DNA of 51,432 bases, from the NCBI RefSeq assembly GCF_000761485.1, contig NZ_JPMX01000040.1, positions 1-51,432 of the forward strand, given 5' to 3'. How positions within the stretch are numbered: position 1 is the first letter of the stretch; each line of letters starts with the position of its first letter. Shown here piece after piece: positions 43,541 to 51,432 of this stretch. Both the position numbers and the translations under genes were made by a program. The stretch is from Modestobacter caceresii (GTDB lineage: Bacteria; Actinomycetota; Actinomycetes; Mycobacteriales; Geodermatophilaceae). The notes beneath the pieces are model-generated. The model saw only the letters and a list, made by a program, of their open reading frames with translations. It made no database searches and was not told where the DNA came from.

Positions 43541-44526
43541 ATGACGACCGACGACCCGGAACGTCGCCCCGCCGTTCCGACGCGCGCCGGAGCACTGTGG
43601 GGCGCCGGCCTCGCGCTGGTGCTCGTGGCCACCGGCGGTCTCATCCTCGTCGACCGCGACCGCGACTCCCGCGCACAGGCGGGGGCAGCGGCCCCGACGT
43701 CGGCCCGGGCTGAGCCGGCGCAGCCTTCGTCGCCCGTGGAAGGGTCGGCGCCCGGCAACCCCTTCACCAACAGGGTCCGCACGTAGTTCGTGCCCGTGCG
43801 GACGGGACGCTCCCTCATGGGCTCGACGGACGACGCCACTCGGGCCGACGGCACCGAGAAGCCGCAGCACGAGGTGACCATCAGCAGACCGTCCCACCTG
43901 GGCCGCTCCGAGGTGACGCAGCAGCAGTGGAAAGCCGTCATGGGCTCCACCCCCTACTCGCTCGACCGCTCGAACCCGTACTACGACCTGCCCGGCATGG
44001 CTGAACGGATCACCGGCCGGATCACCCCGCGACGGTGTCGTAGGACGACGCGCAGACCTTCTTCGACCGCCTCAACGCGCTGGAGGACGGCAGTCGCTAC
44101 CGCCTGCCCACCGACGCCGAGTAGGAGTACGCCGCATGCGCGGGAACAACCACCGCCGACTCCTTCGGCGACGACCAGGGTGATCTCGACCGTCACGCCT
44201 GGTACGGCGAGGACTTTTCCTCGGGCGGCACCCATCCGGTCGGGAGCAAGCTGCCGAATCCGTGAGGGTTGTACGACGGGCACGGGAACGCGTGGGAGTG
44301 GGTTCAGGACTTCTTCGACCCGGCCTACTACCCCGTCAGCCCGTCCGTCGACCCGACCGGCCCCGACCGGGGAACCGAGCGCGTGGTGCGCGGCGGCAGC
44401 TGGCACGTCACGGCGGACGACTGGCGCAGCGCCTTCCGACGCGGCTGCGCGCCCGACTACCGAGGTATCAGCATCGGCTTCCGCCTGGTGCGGACGGCCG
44501 ACCAGCCCGAGACCGGAACTGACTGA
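43541..44526 (+). pseudogene. Formylglycine-generating-enzyme (SUMF1/FGE-sulfatase) family gene with four nonsense codons and a frameshift
   Basis: Start MTTDDPERRP followed by a membrane anchor (GAGLALVLVATGGLILV) and a linker. The domain then reads across interruptions: TAG 43787-43789 before FVPV; -1 shift at the C4 near 44025-44028; TAG 44041-44043 in VS(W)DDAQTFFDRLN; TAG 44122-44124 in DAE(W)EYA; TGA 44263-44265 in LPNP(W)GLYDGHGNAWEW; then VVRGGSWHVTADDWRSAFR and FRLV to the stop. Three of the stops replace Trp codons conserved in the family. The encoded exported SUMF1-like protein would be of the anchored, probably non-catalytic type. No sulfatase is nearby. Confidence 0.85.
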
Positions 44527-44539
44527 GCGGGCGCCCTCG

Positions 44540-46558
44540 CTACGCCCGTGGATCCGGTGACCGGAAGGCGACCGGAGGAGCGGAGTTCAGGATCGGCGTC
44601 ATGGCGTCGTTCCAGATCGTCGCCGGTCGGCCGCCGCCGAAGCCGCCGACGTTCTCGTTCTCCTTGGGGTTGAGCACCATCACACTGGCGGCGTACTCCG
44701 GTGTGTAGCCCACGAACGTGGCGGAGAAGTTGTCCTGGCTGGTCCCGGTCTTACCGGCGATCTGGTGACCGGGCACGTACGCTCCCGCACCAGTCTGCCC
44801 AGGGTATTCCGGCTCGACGTCCCGGCGGAGGATCTGGTTCAACGTGTCCGCAACGCGCGCCGGGACGGCGGAGTCCACGCAGTCGTCCGACGTGTCGATC
44901 CTGGTCCCGTCGGGGAGCGTCGCCGGCGCACCGTTCGGGTCGGTGATCGCCGTGACCGGGATGGGGTCGCATTGGGTGCCGTTGGCGGCGAGCGTCGAGT
45001 AGGCACTGGCCAGGTCCAGGGGACTGGTGGCTTCGGCACCGAAGGTGTACGAGCCACGGTTCTCGTCGATGATCTGTTGGGCCGGGGTCTGGTTCGCCTG
45101 GTCGAAGTTCATGCCCATCCGCTCGGCCATGCGCACCGGTCCCTCGACGCTGCCCAGCGCGTCTTCCAGCGCCAGGAAATAGGTGTTCGAGGAACGGATC
45201 AGCGCGCCCTCCAAGTCCAGCGTCGTCGGTTGCCCGCCGGAGTTGCTGACGTCGTACGGGTCGCGGCCGTCGCGGTAGACGCGGGAGACGTAGGTATCGC
45301 CGGTGGTCATCGTGTAGGACGGCGAGTACCCCTGCTCCAACGCCGCCGCGGCGGTGAACACCTTGTAGGTGGAGCCCGATCCCTGGCTGGCCGCGGTGTT
45401 GAGCACCACGGACTCGCAGGAGATGTCGGCAGCCGAGTTGCAGCCGTAGTTCCGGTTCACGCTCATCGCCAGGACGTGCCCGGTCCCGGGCTGCACGGCG
45501 GTGAACATCCCAGCCAGCGAGTTGCCCATCGGCACTGCAGCGCGCACTGCCTGGTCCCCCGAGCGTTGGACGTCCGTCCGGAGCGTGGTCTCGATCGTGT
45601 AGCCGCCGTTCTCGAGCTGCTCCTGGCTCATCCCGAGCGTGTCCACCAGGTACGACTGCAGGTACGCGCAGAAGAAGCCACCCACCGCGGCGTCGATGCA
45701 CCCGTTGGGCGGGTTCGGCTGCGCGGTGACGACCACCGGCTGCGAGGTGGTGTCGGCGAGTTCGGCGTCGGTGATGTAGCCGAGCTCGTGCATCCGCGCG
45801 AGCACCAGGTCACGCCGGCTCTGGGCGTTCTCCGGGTTGACCAGGGGGCTGTCGATCGCCGGGCTCTGCATCAACCCGGCCAGCACGGAGGCCTGGGCCA
45901 GGTTGAGATCAGCCGAGTCGACCGAGAAGTACCGCTGGGCTGCAGCCTGCACGCCGTAGGCACCGGAACCGAAGTACGCGATGTTCAGGTAGCGGGTGAG
46001 GATCTCCTCCTTGGAGTACCTCTCCTCCAGGGCGAGAGCCAGCCGCGCCTCGACCAGCTTGCGGTCGATCGATTCCTCCGTGGCCTCCGCACGCTGCTCG
46101 GGGGTCTCCGCGGTCTGGAGCAAGGTCTGCTTCACCAGCTGCTGGGTGAGCGTCGACCCGCCTTCCTCCACGGCACCGGCGGCCAGGTTCCGGCCCAGCG
46201 CGCGAAGCGTCCCCTGCACGTCCACGCCGCCGTGTTCGTAGAAGCGACTGTCCTCGATCGAGATCAGCGCCTCGCGCATGACCGGCGGGATCTGCTCGCC
46301 GGTGACCGGGGTGCGGTTGTTGGCGTAGAACTGCGTGATCACCGACCCGTCGGCGGCGAGCACCGTGGTGTTGCCGTTGAGCGTCTGGTCGGTCAGTTCG
46401 ACCGGCAGCGCGTCGAGCAGAGAAGCCGAGTCCCGGGCGAGCAGCCCGGTGCCGGCGACGAACGGGAGCATCATCCCGGCGAGGAGCGCCCCGGCGGCCA
46501 CCACGGCAGCCCCGAGCTTCGCCATACCGCCGGCCGTGGAAGCGACGTGATCATTCAT
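44540..46558 (-). CDS. Class A (bifunctional) penicillin-binding protein
   Basis: 672 residues from ATG 46558, after GGAAGGG. A single N-terminal membrane helix (about 13-40) precedes a GT51 glycosyltransferase domain with the catalytic IEDSRFYEHGG (Glu102) and GGSTLTQQLVKQ. The transpeptidase domain carries SxxK at Ser396 (GSTYK), SxN in RSSNTYF, and KTG at 603-605 (GKTGTS). It polymerises and cross-links peptidoglycan outside the membrane. No PASTA domains follow. It is convergent with the pseudogene to its left, 13 bases away, and appears monocistronic. Confidence 0.96.
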   Translation of the reverse strand: MNDHVASTAGGMAKLGAAVVAAGALLAGMMLPFVAGTGLLARDSASLLDALPVELTDQTLNGNTTVLAADGSVITQFYANNRTPVTGEQIPPVMREALISIEDSRFYEHGGVDVQGTLRALGRNLAAGAVEEGGSTLTQQLVKQTLLQTAETPEQRAEATEESIDRKLVEARLALALEERYSKEEILTRYLNIAYFGSGAYGVQAAAQRYFSVDSADLNLAQASVLAGLMQSPAIDSPLVNPENAQSRRDLVLARMHELGYITDAELADTTSQPVVVTAQPNPPNGCIDAAVGGFFCAYLQSYLVDTLGMSQEQLENGGYTIETTLRTDVQRSGDQAVRAAVPMGNSLAGMFTAVQPGTGHVLAMSVNRNYGCNSAADISCESVVLNTAASQGSGSTYKVFTAAAALEQGYSPSYTMTTGDTYVSRVYRDGRDPYDVSNSGGQPTTLDLEGALIRSSNTYFLALEDALGSVEGPVRMAERMGMNFDQANQTPAQQIIDENRGSYTFGAEATSPLDLASAYSTLAANGTQCDPIPVTAITDPNGAPATLPDGTRIDTSDDCVDSAVPARVADTLNQILRRDVEPEYPGQTGAGAYVPGHQIAGKTGTSQDNFSATFVGYTPEYAASVMVLNPKENENVGGFGGGRPATIWNDAMTPILNSAPPVAFRSPDPRA

Positions 46559-46839
46559 CCCTTCCGAAGCTAGGTGTCGGATCGCGGCAGGGTGCGGGTC
46601 CTGGGGGGCACTGTCTTTACCTGGAAGAACAGGCCACCGATGGCCGAGGATGCGGTCTCGCCGTCGGCCGGCGGGCGGGAGAGGCGCGCAGCGCCACGCC
46701 ATAGCCGCCGCGACATGGCGCCAAACCTCCGTGGGTGGCCCCGCTGGTACCTGGAACGACAGGGACTGCCACCGGGTCCACGTCGCCGGTTGCCTGGACG
46801 TCACCCCCCTTCGGTCGCTCGAGCCCCGAGGAGAACGCC

Positions 46840-47010
46840 ATGCCGCCCACCATGGGCGAGGCCGCCCACGCTGCCGCCTCGCCGCTGGCGCCGTTCGAGT
46901 TCGACCGGCAGCCGGTCGGCCCGGAGGACGTCCGCATCGACATCGCCACGCGGGATGCCGGCTTCCGGTTCGTCATCGACAACCCCTCGCTGTCTCAGGC
47001 CAGCGCGTGA
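46840..47010 (+). pseudogene. Collapsed copy of the CAD-type alcohol dehydrogenase gene (both ends kept, middle deleted)
   Basis: A 56-codon frame with a good GAGGAG ribosome site. Residues 14-35 (SPLAPFEFDRQPVGPED then VRIDI) match residues 14-35 of the dehydrogenase at 39839 almost exactly. After four residues it ends GFRFVIDNPSL, matching that enzyme's C-terminus (FRFVIDNATL). About 290 codons between are missing, in frame. It lies directly before the second DedA-like gene. A functional micro-protein is unlikely. The stretch 46559-46839 shows no other gene. Confidence 0.8.
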
Positions 47011-47053
47011 GAGCCGTGTTCACGGCCGGGCGGCGGAGACGTCGAGGGCTCAG

Positions 47054-47674
47054 GTGACCGGCTGGTTCGATGCGGTTCCCGCTCATGCGCTGCCCGCGGT
47101 CGTCGCTCTCGTGCTGGTGGCCGAGTCGGGGCTGCTGATCGGCATGCTCCTGCCGGCGGCGTCCTTGGTCCTCGGTATGGGCGTCCTAGCAGGCTTGGGA
47201 TTGGTCCCCGTGCCCGTCGTCGCCCTGGCCGTGGCCGGCGCGACCGTCCTGGGCGCGGCGCTCGGCCACCGCACCGCGGCGCGCGCCGACTCCGGCTCGT
47301 CCCTCCCGACAGACGGACGGCTCGGTCGGCTGCTCCCCGAGCGCGCCCGGGAGACGGTCGACCGCTCAGCTCTGGCCTGGTCCGGCGCCATCGGACGCCG
47401 ACCGGTGCGGGTCGCCGCGATGTCGCAGTTCGTCGCGGGGGCGCGGACCCTGGCGCCGCGAGTCGCCGCGCAGGCCGGGGTCCCGCTGCGCGTGATGCTG
47501 AGAGGGACGATCCCCGCGGCACTTCTGTGGTCCTGGGGACTCGTCGGAGCAGGAGCCGTGGCCGGTGCTGCGCTCCCACTCCTGCGCTGCTCGGTCGCGG
47601 CCGCCGGCATCCCGCTCGTCGTCGCGGCCACCTGGCTGCTGCTCCGCCGGAGGGCGAACGCCGTTCCGGCGTGA
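47054..47674 (+). CDS. DedA/VTT-like membrane protein (copy 2)
   Basis: 206 residues from GTG 47054. It parallels the protein at 37365 along its length: VALVLVAESGLLIGMLLPAA, ATVLGAALGHRTAARADSG, GRRPVRVAAMSQFVAGARTL and LRGTIPAALLWSWGLVGAGA. It lacks the basic C-terminal tail and has no coupled methyltransferase. About five membrane helices. Probable lipid or lipid-carrier transporter of the DedA superfamily. The two copies probably arose by duplication; both sit near oxidoreductase relics. Confidence 0.75.
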   Translation: MTGWFDAVPAHALPAVVALVLVAESGLLIGMLLPAASLVLGMGVLAGLGLVPVPVVALAVAGATVLGAALGHRTAARADSGSSLPTDGRLGRLLPERARETVDRSALAWSGAIGRRPVRVAAMSQFVAGARTLAPRVAAQAGVPLRVMLRGTIPAALLWSWGLVGAGAVAGAALPLLRCSVAAAGIPLVVAATWLLLRRRANAVPA

Positions 47675-47749
47675 CGGACACCCACTGCGCACCCACGCGA
47701 CCCCGACAACGCGGCCCGGAGTGCCGATCCACACGAGAGCAGGCCTCCC

Positions 47750-48676
47750 ATGCACCTGCACCTGCTCCGCCACCGCGGGTGGCTGGCCGCACTCCTGGGG
47801 CTGCTGACCGTCGGCGTCGCGACCGTCGCGATCGTCGGCTGCTGCATCACCGGGGTGGAGGCCGTCGCGGGGAGATCGGTCGCGTCGTCGCCGCCGACCA
47901 TCAGCGCACCGCCGAGCACCGCCGCGCTGGCGACCGCGACGCCCTCCATCGACCCGGCAGCGGTTCTGGCAAACGTCCGGGCAGCCGCCGCAGCCGCCCA
48001 GGGGTCGATCCGGGTCGTCGTCCTGGACCCGGACGGTCGGCCGTTGATCACCGGTCCGGATGCCGGCGCGCCGACGTACACGGCCTCGCTGGTCAAGATC
48101 CTGGTCGTCGCCCGGTTGCTCGCCCTCGATGCAGCGGGGTCACTCGCGCTCAGCGGCGAGGATCTCGACCTGGTCCAGCGTGCCGTCGTCCAGTCCGACG
48201 ACGGCGCCATGAGCAGGTTGTGGGACCGGTACGACGGCGCCCAGCTGGTGAGGCACGTGGCGACGGCTGTCGGGCTCACCGGAACGCGCCTTCCAGCGGT
48301 GCCCGGTCAGTGGGGACAGGCGGTGACGACCGCCGCGGACGTGGCCACCGTGCTGTCTGCGCTCGGCGACATCCTGGACGACGACGATGTCGAGACCCTG
48401 CTCGGCTGGATGCGGTCGACCTCCGCCATCGCGGCGGACGGTTTCGACCAGTGGTTCGGACTGCTCGCCCCGGTGCACGGCGGGATGGCGGCCAAGCAGG
48501 GGTGGATGTGCTGCGTCGACGGCGTCCGGCAGCTGCACTCGGCCGGCGTCCTCACCGACGGACGCGTCGTCGTCCTGCTCGGTGAGTTCCCCGCCTCCAC
48601 CTCCTGGGGTAGCGCCGTCCGCGCACTGGACGACGCCGGTGCCGCCGTCCTCGCCGAGCTCCCAGAAGGCACTTGA
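47750..48676 (+). CDS. Exported class A beta-lactamase-like protein (LppW type)
   Basis: 308 residues. A hydrophobic N-terminal segment ends in Val-Gly-Cys-Cys (30-32), so it may be a lipoprotein or membrane-anchored. A Ser/Pro/Ala linker follows. The fold has SxxK at Ser113-Lys116 (TASLVKILVV), an SDD at 149-151 in place of SDN, and KQG in place of KTG. A class A Glu166 motif is not evident. These departures suggest it is not an efficient beta-lactamase but a cell-envelope serine hydrolase or penicillin-binding relative, as in mycobacterial LppW-like lipoproteins. Confidence 0.82.
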   Translation: MHLHLLRHRGWLAALLGLLTVGVATVAIVGCCITGVEAVAGRSVASSPPTISAPPSTAALATATPSIDPAAVLANVRAAAAAAQGSIRVVVLDPDGRPLITGPDAGAPTYTASLVKILVVARLLALDAAGSLALSGEDLDLVQRAVVQSDDGAMSRLWDRYDGAQLVRHVATAVGLTGTRLPAVPGQWGQAVTTAADVATVLSALGDILDDDDVETLLGWMRSTSAIAADGFDQWFGLLAPVHGGMAAKQGWMCCVDGVRQLHSAGVLTDGRVVVLLGEFPASTSWGSAVRALDDAGAAVLAELPEGT

Positions 48677-49210
48677 AGCCCGTCCTGGATCAGCCGGTGA
48701 GGGGAAGTGCACCGCAGGCCCAGCCCTCCCCGCGCGCGCTGGACTGCCTCTGGGTCGGAGAACGAACGGGGCGTCGCCGGCGGGGGCTGCACGCGGTGAT
48801 GTCCGGGCGCCGGTCGAGCGGCGAACCGGGTCCGCTGGACGAGCTGCGCCGCCGCAACGACGGTGGACGGAGCGTTCTGGGGACGCGGGCCCCGCCATGT
48901 CCCACTACCCGTGCCTCGATCGTGATCCGATGCGCACCAGCACGTGTGGCACACCGGCATGGGCTCGCGTGCGGCGTCCTTGGGGCCGCACCACCAGGCG
49001 TCGCCGGCCCGCGCCCCTGGCCGACGAGTGGGCTCACGTGCGGCCAATCACCAGCTCAGCCGACTGCGCCGCCTTGCCCGGCTCGCTGGCGACACACCTA
49101 CGACCATCGCCGCAGCCACACCGCGCGCGACGGACACCGGCTGATCAGCCGCACAGCCGCCTACAACCCTGCTGTGGATCATACTCAGGGGGCCGGGTTG
49201 TCTCCGGAGA
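48677..49210. other. Gene-less interval
   Basis: No frame on either strand yields a recognisable protein. The candidates are Arg/Pro-rich shadow frames. I see no strong hairpin, tRNA or repeat. It may contain eroded genes. Confidence 0.45.
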
Positions 49211-49981
49211 TCACCGCTTGGTCAGGCGAGTGATGTCCTCGCGGACGGCGTCGGGCTCCTCCTCCAAGGGCGGCAGGCTGTCCGGATCGCCCGCGGCGTT
49301 CAGTTCACCGCCGCCGTCGGGCGTGAGCGGCGCGAACAGCTCCTCCCAGTCAGCCGGTGCGGCCCCGGGCTCGGCGAACAGCTCAAAGGTCTTGTCGACC
49401 GCTGAGTCGGTGAGCAGGCTGCGGACGAGCACCGCGGCCAGCTGGTCCCGGCCGATGCCCCCGTTGCCAGTGTCGGTCTGCTCGAGGACCAGGCGCTCGT
49501 CGCGGGGGCCGACGTTGTCGAACCAGCCGGGACGGACGATCGTGTACGGGGCGCCGCTGGCTCGCACGAGCCGCTCCGACCGACGCTTCCAGTCCAGCAG
49601 CTGGCCGGTGCTCCCGCTGTACGCGCCGCGGCGGCTGACGCCGATGGACGTCATCAGCGCAACCCGGGGCGTACGGCCGTCGAGCGCAGCCAGGACGTTG
49701 GCCACGCCGCCGTAGTCGATCCGCCGAGCCTGGTCGGGACTGCCGTTCCCGCCGTGGGTGAAGACGATCGCGTCGACGCCACGCACGGCGGTGGCCAGGC
49801 CCGTGGTCTCCTCGAGATCACCCCAGACCAGGTCGGCGCCGGGCAGCACCCGCTCCGCCCGGGCCGGATCCCGGACCAGCGCGCGGACGTCGAGTCCGTG
49901 CAGTAGTGCGGCGGCGACGACGCGGCGGCCGATGCTGCCGGTCGCTCCGACGACGAGCACGGAGCTGGGTTGATCGGTCAT
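49211..49981 (-). CDS. Atypical SDR / NAD(P)-binding (NmrA/SDR_a5-like) protein
   Basis: 256 residues. VLVVGATGSIGRRVVAAAL is the glycine-rich coenzyme loop of atypical SDRs, followed by LVWGDLEETTGLATAVRGVDAIV and YTIVRPGWFDN. The classical YxxxK pair is replaced, as in NmrA-like members, so it may be a redox sensor or an epimerase/reductase. AGGAGGAG lies seven bases before ATG 49981. It follows the MFS exporter gene by 107 bases on the same strand and may be co-transcribed. Confidence 0.88.
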   Translation of the reverse strand: MTDQPSSVLVVGATGSIGRRVVAAALLHGLDVRALVRDPARAERVLPGADLVWGDLEETTGLATAVRGVDAIVFTHGGNGSPDQARRIDYGGVANVLAALDGRTPRVALMTSIGVSRRGAYSGSTGQLLDWKRRSERLVRASGAPYTIVRPGWFDNVGPRDERLVLEQTDTGNGGIGRDQLAAVLVRSLLTDSAVDKTFELFAEPGAAPADWEELFAPLTPDGGGELNAAGDPDSLPPLEEEPDAVREDITRLTKR

Positions 49982-50088
49982 CTGTCTGCTCCTCCTGGTC
50001 TTGATGCGGTGTGCTGCCTGGTGCTGCGGACGGGCTCGACAGGTCCGTACTGCGCTGCCGCCCGATCGCGCCGCCTGGCCTGCGATTC

Positions 50089-51372
50089 TCAGTGAGGCGC
50101 GACGGCCCCTGCGCCCTCGGGTGCGGCGAGCCGCCAGGGGCGGACGACGAGTGCGAGGACGACGAGCGCCGAGGTCAGGCCCGCCACGACGACCGTCCCC
50201 ATGGCAACGGCGTCGTTCCCGAGCAGCCCGACCACGGGTGAGACCACCGCTCCGACGCCGAACTGCACAGCACCCAACAGTGCCGCCGCTGCGCCGGCGG
50301 CGTCGCCGTGCCGGGACAGCGCGAGCGCGGGAGCGTTCGGCATGGCGAGCCCGGCGGCGAAGAGCACTGCCCAGAGGGGCAGGGCGACTCCGAGCAGTCC
50401 CCCGGTTCCCGTAGCGGCCAGCGCCAGCAGGACGACGCCGGCCAGCGCGGCAGCCGCGGTCCCGGCGACCAGGATCTCCCCCGGCGCCCAGCGGCGCAGC
50501 AGCACCGGATTGAGCTGGGTGGCCGCGATCAGCCAGACGGCGCCCACGCCGAAGAACAGGCCGAACTCCTGCTCGTCGAGGCCGTACTGCCCCTGGTAGA
50601 CGAACGACGACCCCGCGATGTAGCTGAACAACGCTGCCATGGTCAAGCCGGCGACGAACACCAGCCCGACATAGGTCCGGTCGCGGAACAGGGACCCGTA
50701 GGTCCGCATGGTGGTGGCCACCCCGCTGCGGCGCCGGCGCTCGGGTGGCAGGGTCTCGCGCAGCGCGAACCAGCCGCCGATGACCAACAGGAGCCCGTAC
50801 ACCGCGAGGACGACGAAGAGCCCCCGCCAGGTCGTGAAACGGAGGACCTCGCCACCGATGGTGGGCGCCAGCACGGGCGCTGCGCCGATCACAAGGAAGA
50901 GGCGGGACAACATCGTCGCGGCCGCACGTCCGTCGAAGAGGTCACGGACGACAGCCAGGGCGATGACCGCGCCAGCTGCCGCCCCCACGCCCTGCAGCAC
51001 GCGCAGAGCTCCGAGAACGGCGATGTTCGGCGCAATGAGGATCAGCAGTGAGGCGACCACGTGGAGCGCGGTGCCGGCCAGCAACGGCCGGCGACGTCCG
51101 ATGGCGTCGGACAGCGGACCGAGCACGAGTTGGCCGAGAGCCAGGCCGATGAGCGTCCCGGTCAGCGTCAGCTGGACCGCGGACGCGGTGGTGCCGAGAT
51201 CTGCGGCGATGGTCGGCAGCGCCGGCAGGTACATGTCGATGGTCAGTGGACCGACCGCGACGAAGGCCCCGAGGGTCAGTGCGGTCCGTGCGACGCCGGG
51301 GCGCCGTTCGTCGCTGCCGGGAAGTCCGGCGGGGGGTGTGTGGAGGGCGGTGCCCTCTCGCAGGGTGGTCAC
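50089..51372 (-). CDS. Bcr/CflA-family MFS multidrug exporter
   Basis: 427 residues, twelve membrane helices predicted from the hydrophobic pattern. Helix 1 has VGPLTIDMYLPALPTIAADL, the Bcr/CflA signature, with the MFS loop GPLSDAIGRRRPLL between helices 2 and 3, and VLQGVGAAAGAVIALAVVRDLF for motif C/B. Members export chloramphenicol, bicyclomycin, sulfonamides or cysteine-pathway metabolites by proton antiport. Start GTG 51372 with GAGAGAG upstream. The substrate is not predictable from sequence, and no regulator is visible in the last 60 bases. Confidence 0.93.
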   Translation of the reverse strand: MTTLREGTALHTPPAGLPGSDERRPGVARTALTLGAFVAVGPLTIDMYLPALPTIAADLGTTASAVQLTLTGTLIGLALGQLVLGPLSDAIGRRRPLLAGTALHVVASLLILIAPNIAVLGALRVLQGVGAAAGAVIALAVVRDLFDGRAAATMLSRLFLVIGAAPVLAPTIGGEVLRFTTWRGLFVVLAVYGLLLVIGGWFALRETLPPERRRRSGVATTMRTYGSLFRDRTYVGLVFVAGLTMAALFSYIAGSSFVYQGQYGLDEQEFGLFFGVGAVWLIAATQLNPVLLRRWAPGEILVAGTAAAALAGVVLLALAATGTGGLLGVALPLWAVLFAAGLAMPNAPALALSRHGDAAGAAAALLGAVQFGVGAVVSPVVGLLGNDAVAMGTVVVAGLTSALVVLALVVRPWRLAAPEGAGAVAPH

Positions 51373-51432
51373 GTCGTTCTCTCTCAGATGATGGGCTTCG
51401 GCCTGCCGTTGCCTCAGCCGGCTGCGGCCGGG

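Noticed and set aside
43008-43595. 195-codon leftward open frame between the IS110 remnant and the SUMF1-like pseudogene
   Set aside because: It overlaps the IS110 end and the start of the pseudogene, and the composition is Arg/Ser/Pro-rich without any motif.
43541-44526. Stop-codon recoding (TAG/TGA read as an amino acid) in the SUMF1-like gene
   Set aside because: Both TAG and TGA occur at Trp positions, a frameshift is also present, and no SECIS, pyrrolysine machinery or recoding elsewhere in the window is seen. Decay is simpler.
46574-47053. Long N-terminal extension of the second DedA-like protein
   Set aside because: The upstream frame has no membrane or family similarity and overlaps the dehydrogenase relic. 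GTG 47054 gives the natural family start.
48673-49233. 186-codon rightward open frame downstream of the lactamase-like gene
   Set aside because: No recognisable domain, poor ribosome site and shadow-like composition. The interval is reported as gene-less.

Overview
The window is very GC-rich DNA with GTG/TTG starts, strong GC-third-position coding bias and actinobacterial gene families (DUF305, DUF6153, MmyB-type XRE regulators, class A lactamase-like lipoprotein, IS110). A soil or rock actinobacterium of the Geodermatophilaceae type (Blastococcus/Modestobacter/Geodermatophilus) fits best. That assignment is inference; there is no rRNA or other phylogenetic marker here.

Left part (1-7.6 kb): the end of a secreted Pro-Ala-linker protein, a cytochrome P450, a small membrane protein, a frameshifted zinc-less dehydrogenase with an XRE/MmyB-type regulator, a DUF6153-DUF305 metal-binding-type pair, and an M23 peptidoglycan hydrolase. 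From 7.9 to 11.6 kb lies an islet bounded by two degenerate 3' halves of tRNA-Pro(GGG), each next to a terminator-like hairpin, with a tyrosine-recombinase C-terminal remnant beside the left one. It carries an internally duplicated ABC-2/YhgE-like membrane protein and a divergent TetR gene with a perfect 20-bp palindrome between them.

Centre (11.9-33.3 kb): a large, well-preserved glycoside-utilisation locus. A leftward operon (TetR, nucleoside hydrolase, GH1 beta-glucosidase, type-B carboxylesterase) diverges from a rightward operon of ten genes: family 5 solute-binding lipoprotein, DppB-type permease, a fused DppC-permease/ATPase, a DppF-type ATPase, GH3, GH43, GH2, GH3, GH78 and SDR. Most neighbouring genes overlap by 4 bases. 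Only the binding protein has an export signal, so the layout predicts import of an intact glycoside or oligosaccharide through a peptide-type ABC importer and stepwise intracellular removal of rhamnosyl, xylosyl/arabinosyl, glucosyl/galactosyl and acyl groups. A TetR-type inverted repeat sits in the divergent promoter. This is the best candidate for a novel system in the window.

Right part (33.3-51.4 kb): a gene graveyard followed by ordinary genes. It holds a broken integrase, two dehydrogenase fragments in opposite orientation, a two-component system with one frameshift in each gene, an SDR fragment, an IS110 3' remnant, a formylglycine-generating-enzyme-like pseudogene with several in-frame stops, and a 56-codon collapsed copy of an alcohol dehydrogenase. 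Intact genes are a methyltransferase and two DedA-like membrane proteins, a lysozyme-like exported protein, an alcohol dehydrogenase lacking its structural-zinc cysteines, a quinone-oxidoreductase-like MDR, a class A penicillin-binding protein, a beta-lactamase-like lipoprotein, an NAD(P)-binding atypical SDR and a Bcr/CflA-type MFS exporter.

Several frame breaks lie at C or G homopolymers (about 3441, 34919, 35801, 36755, 44025). Raw reads would have to separate sequencing error from real decay. The nonsense codons and fragmentations are not explained that way.
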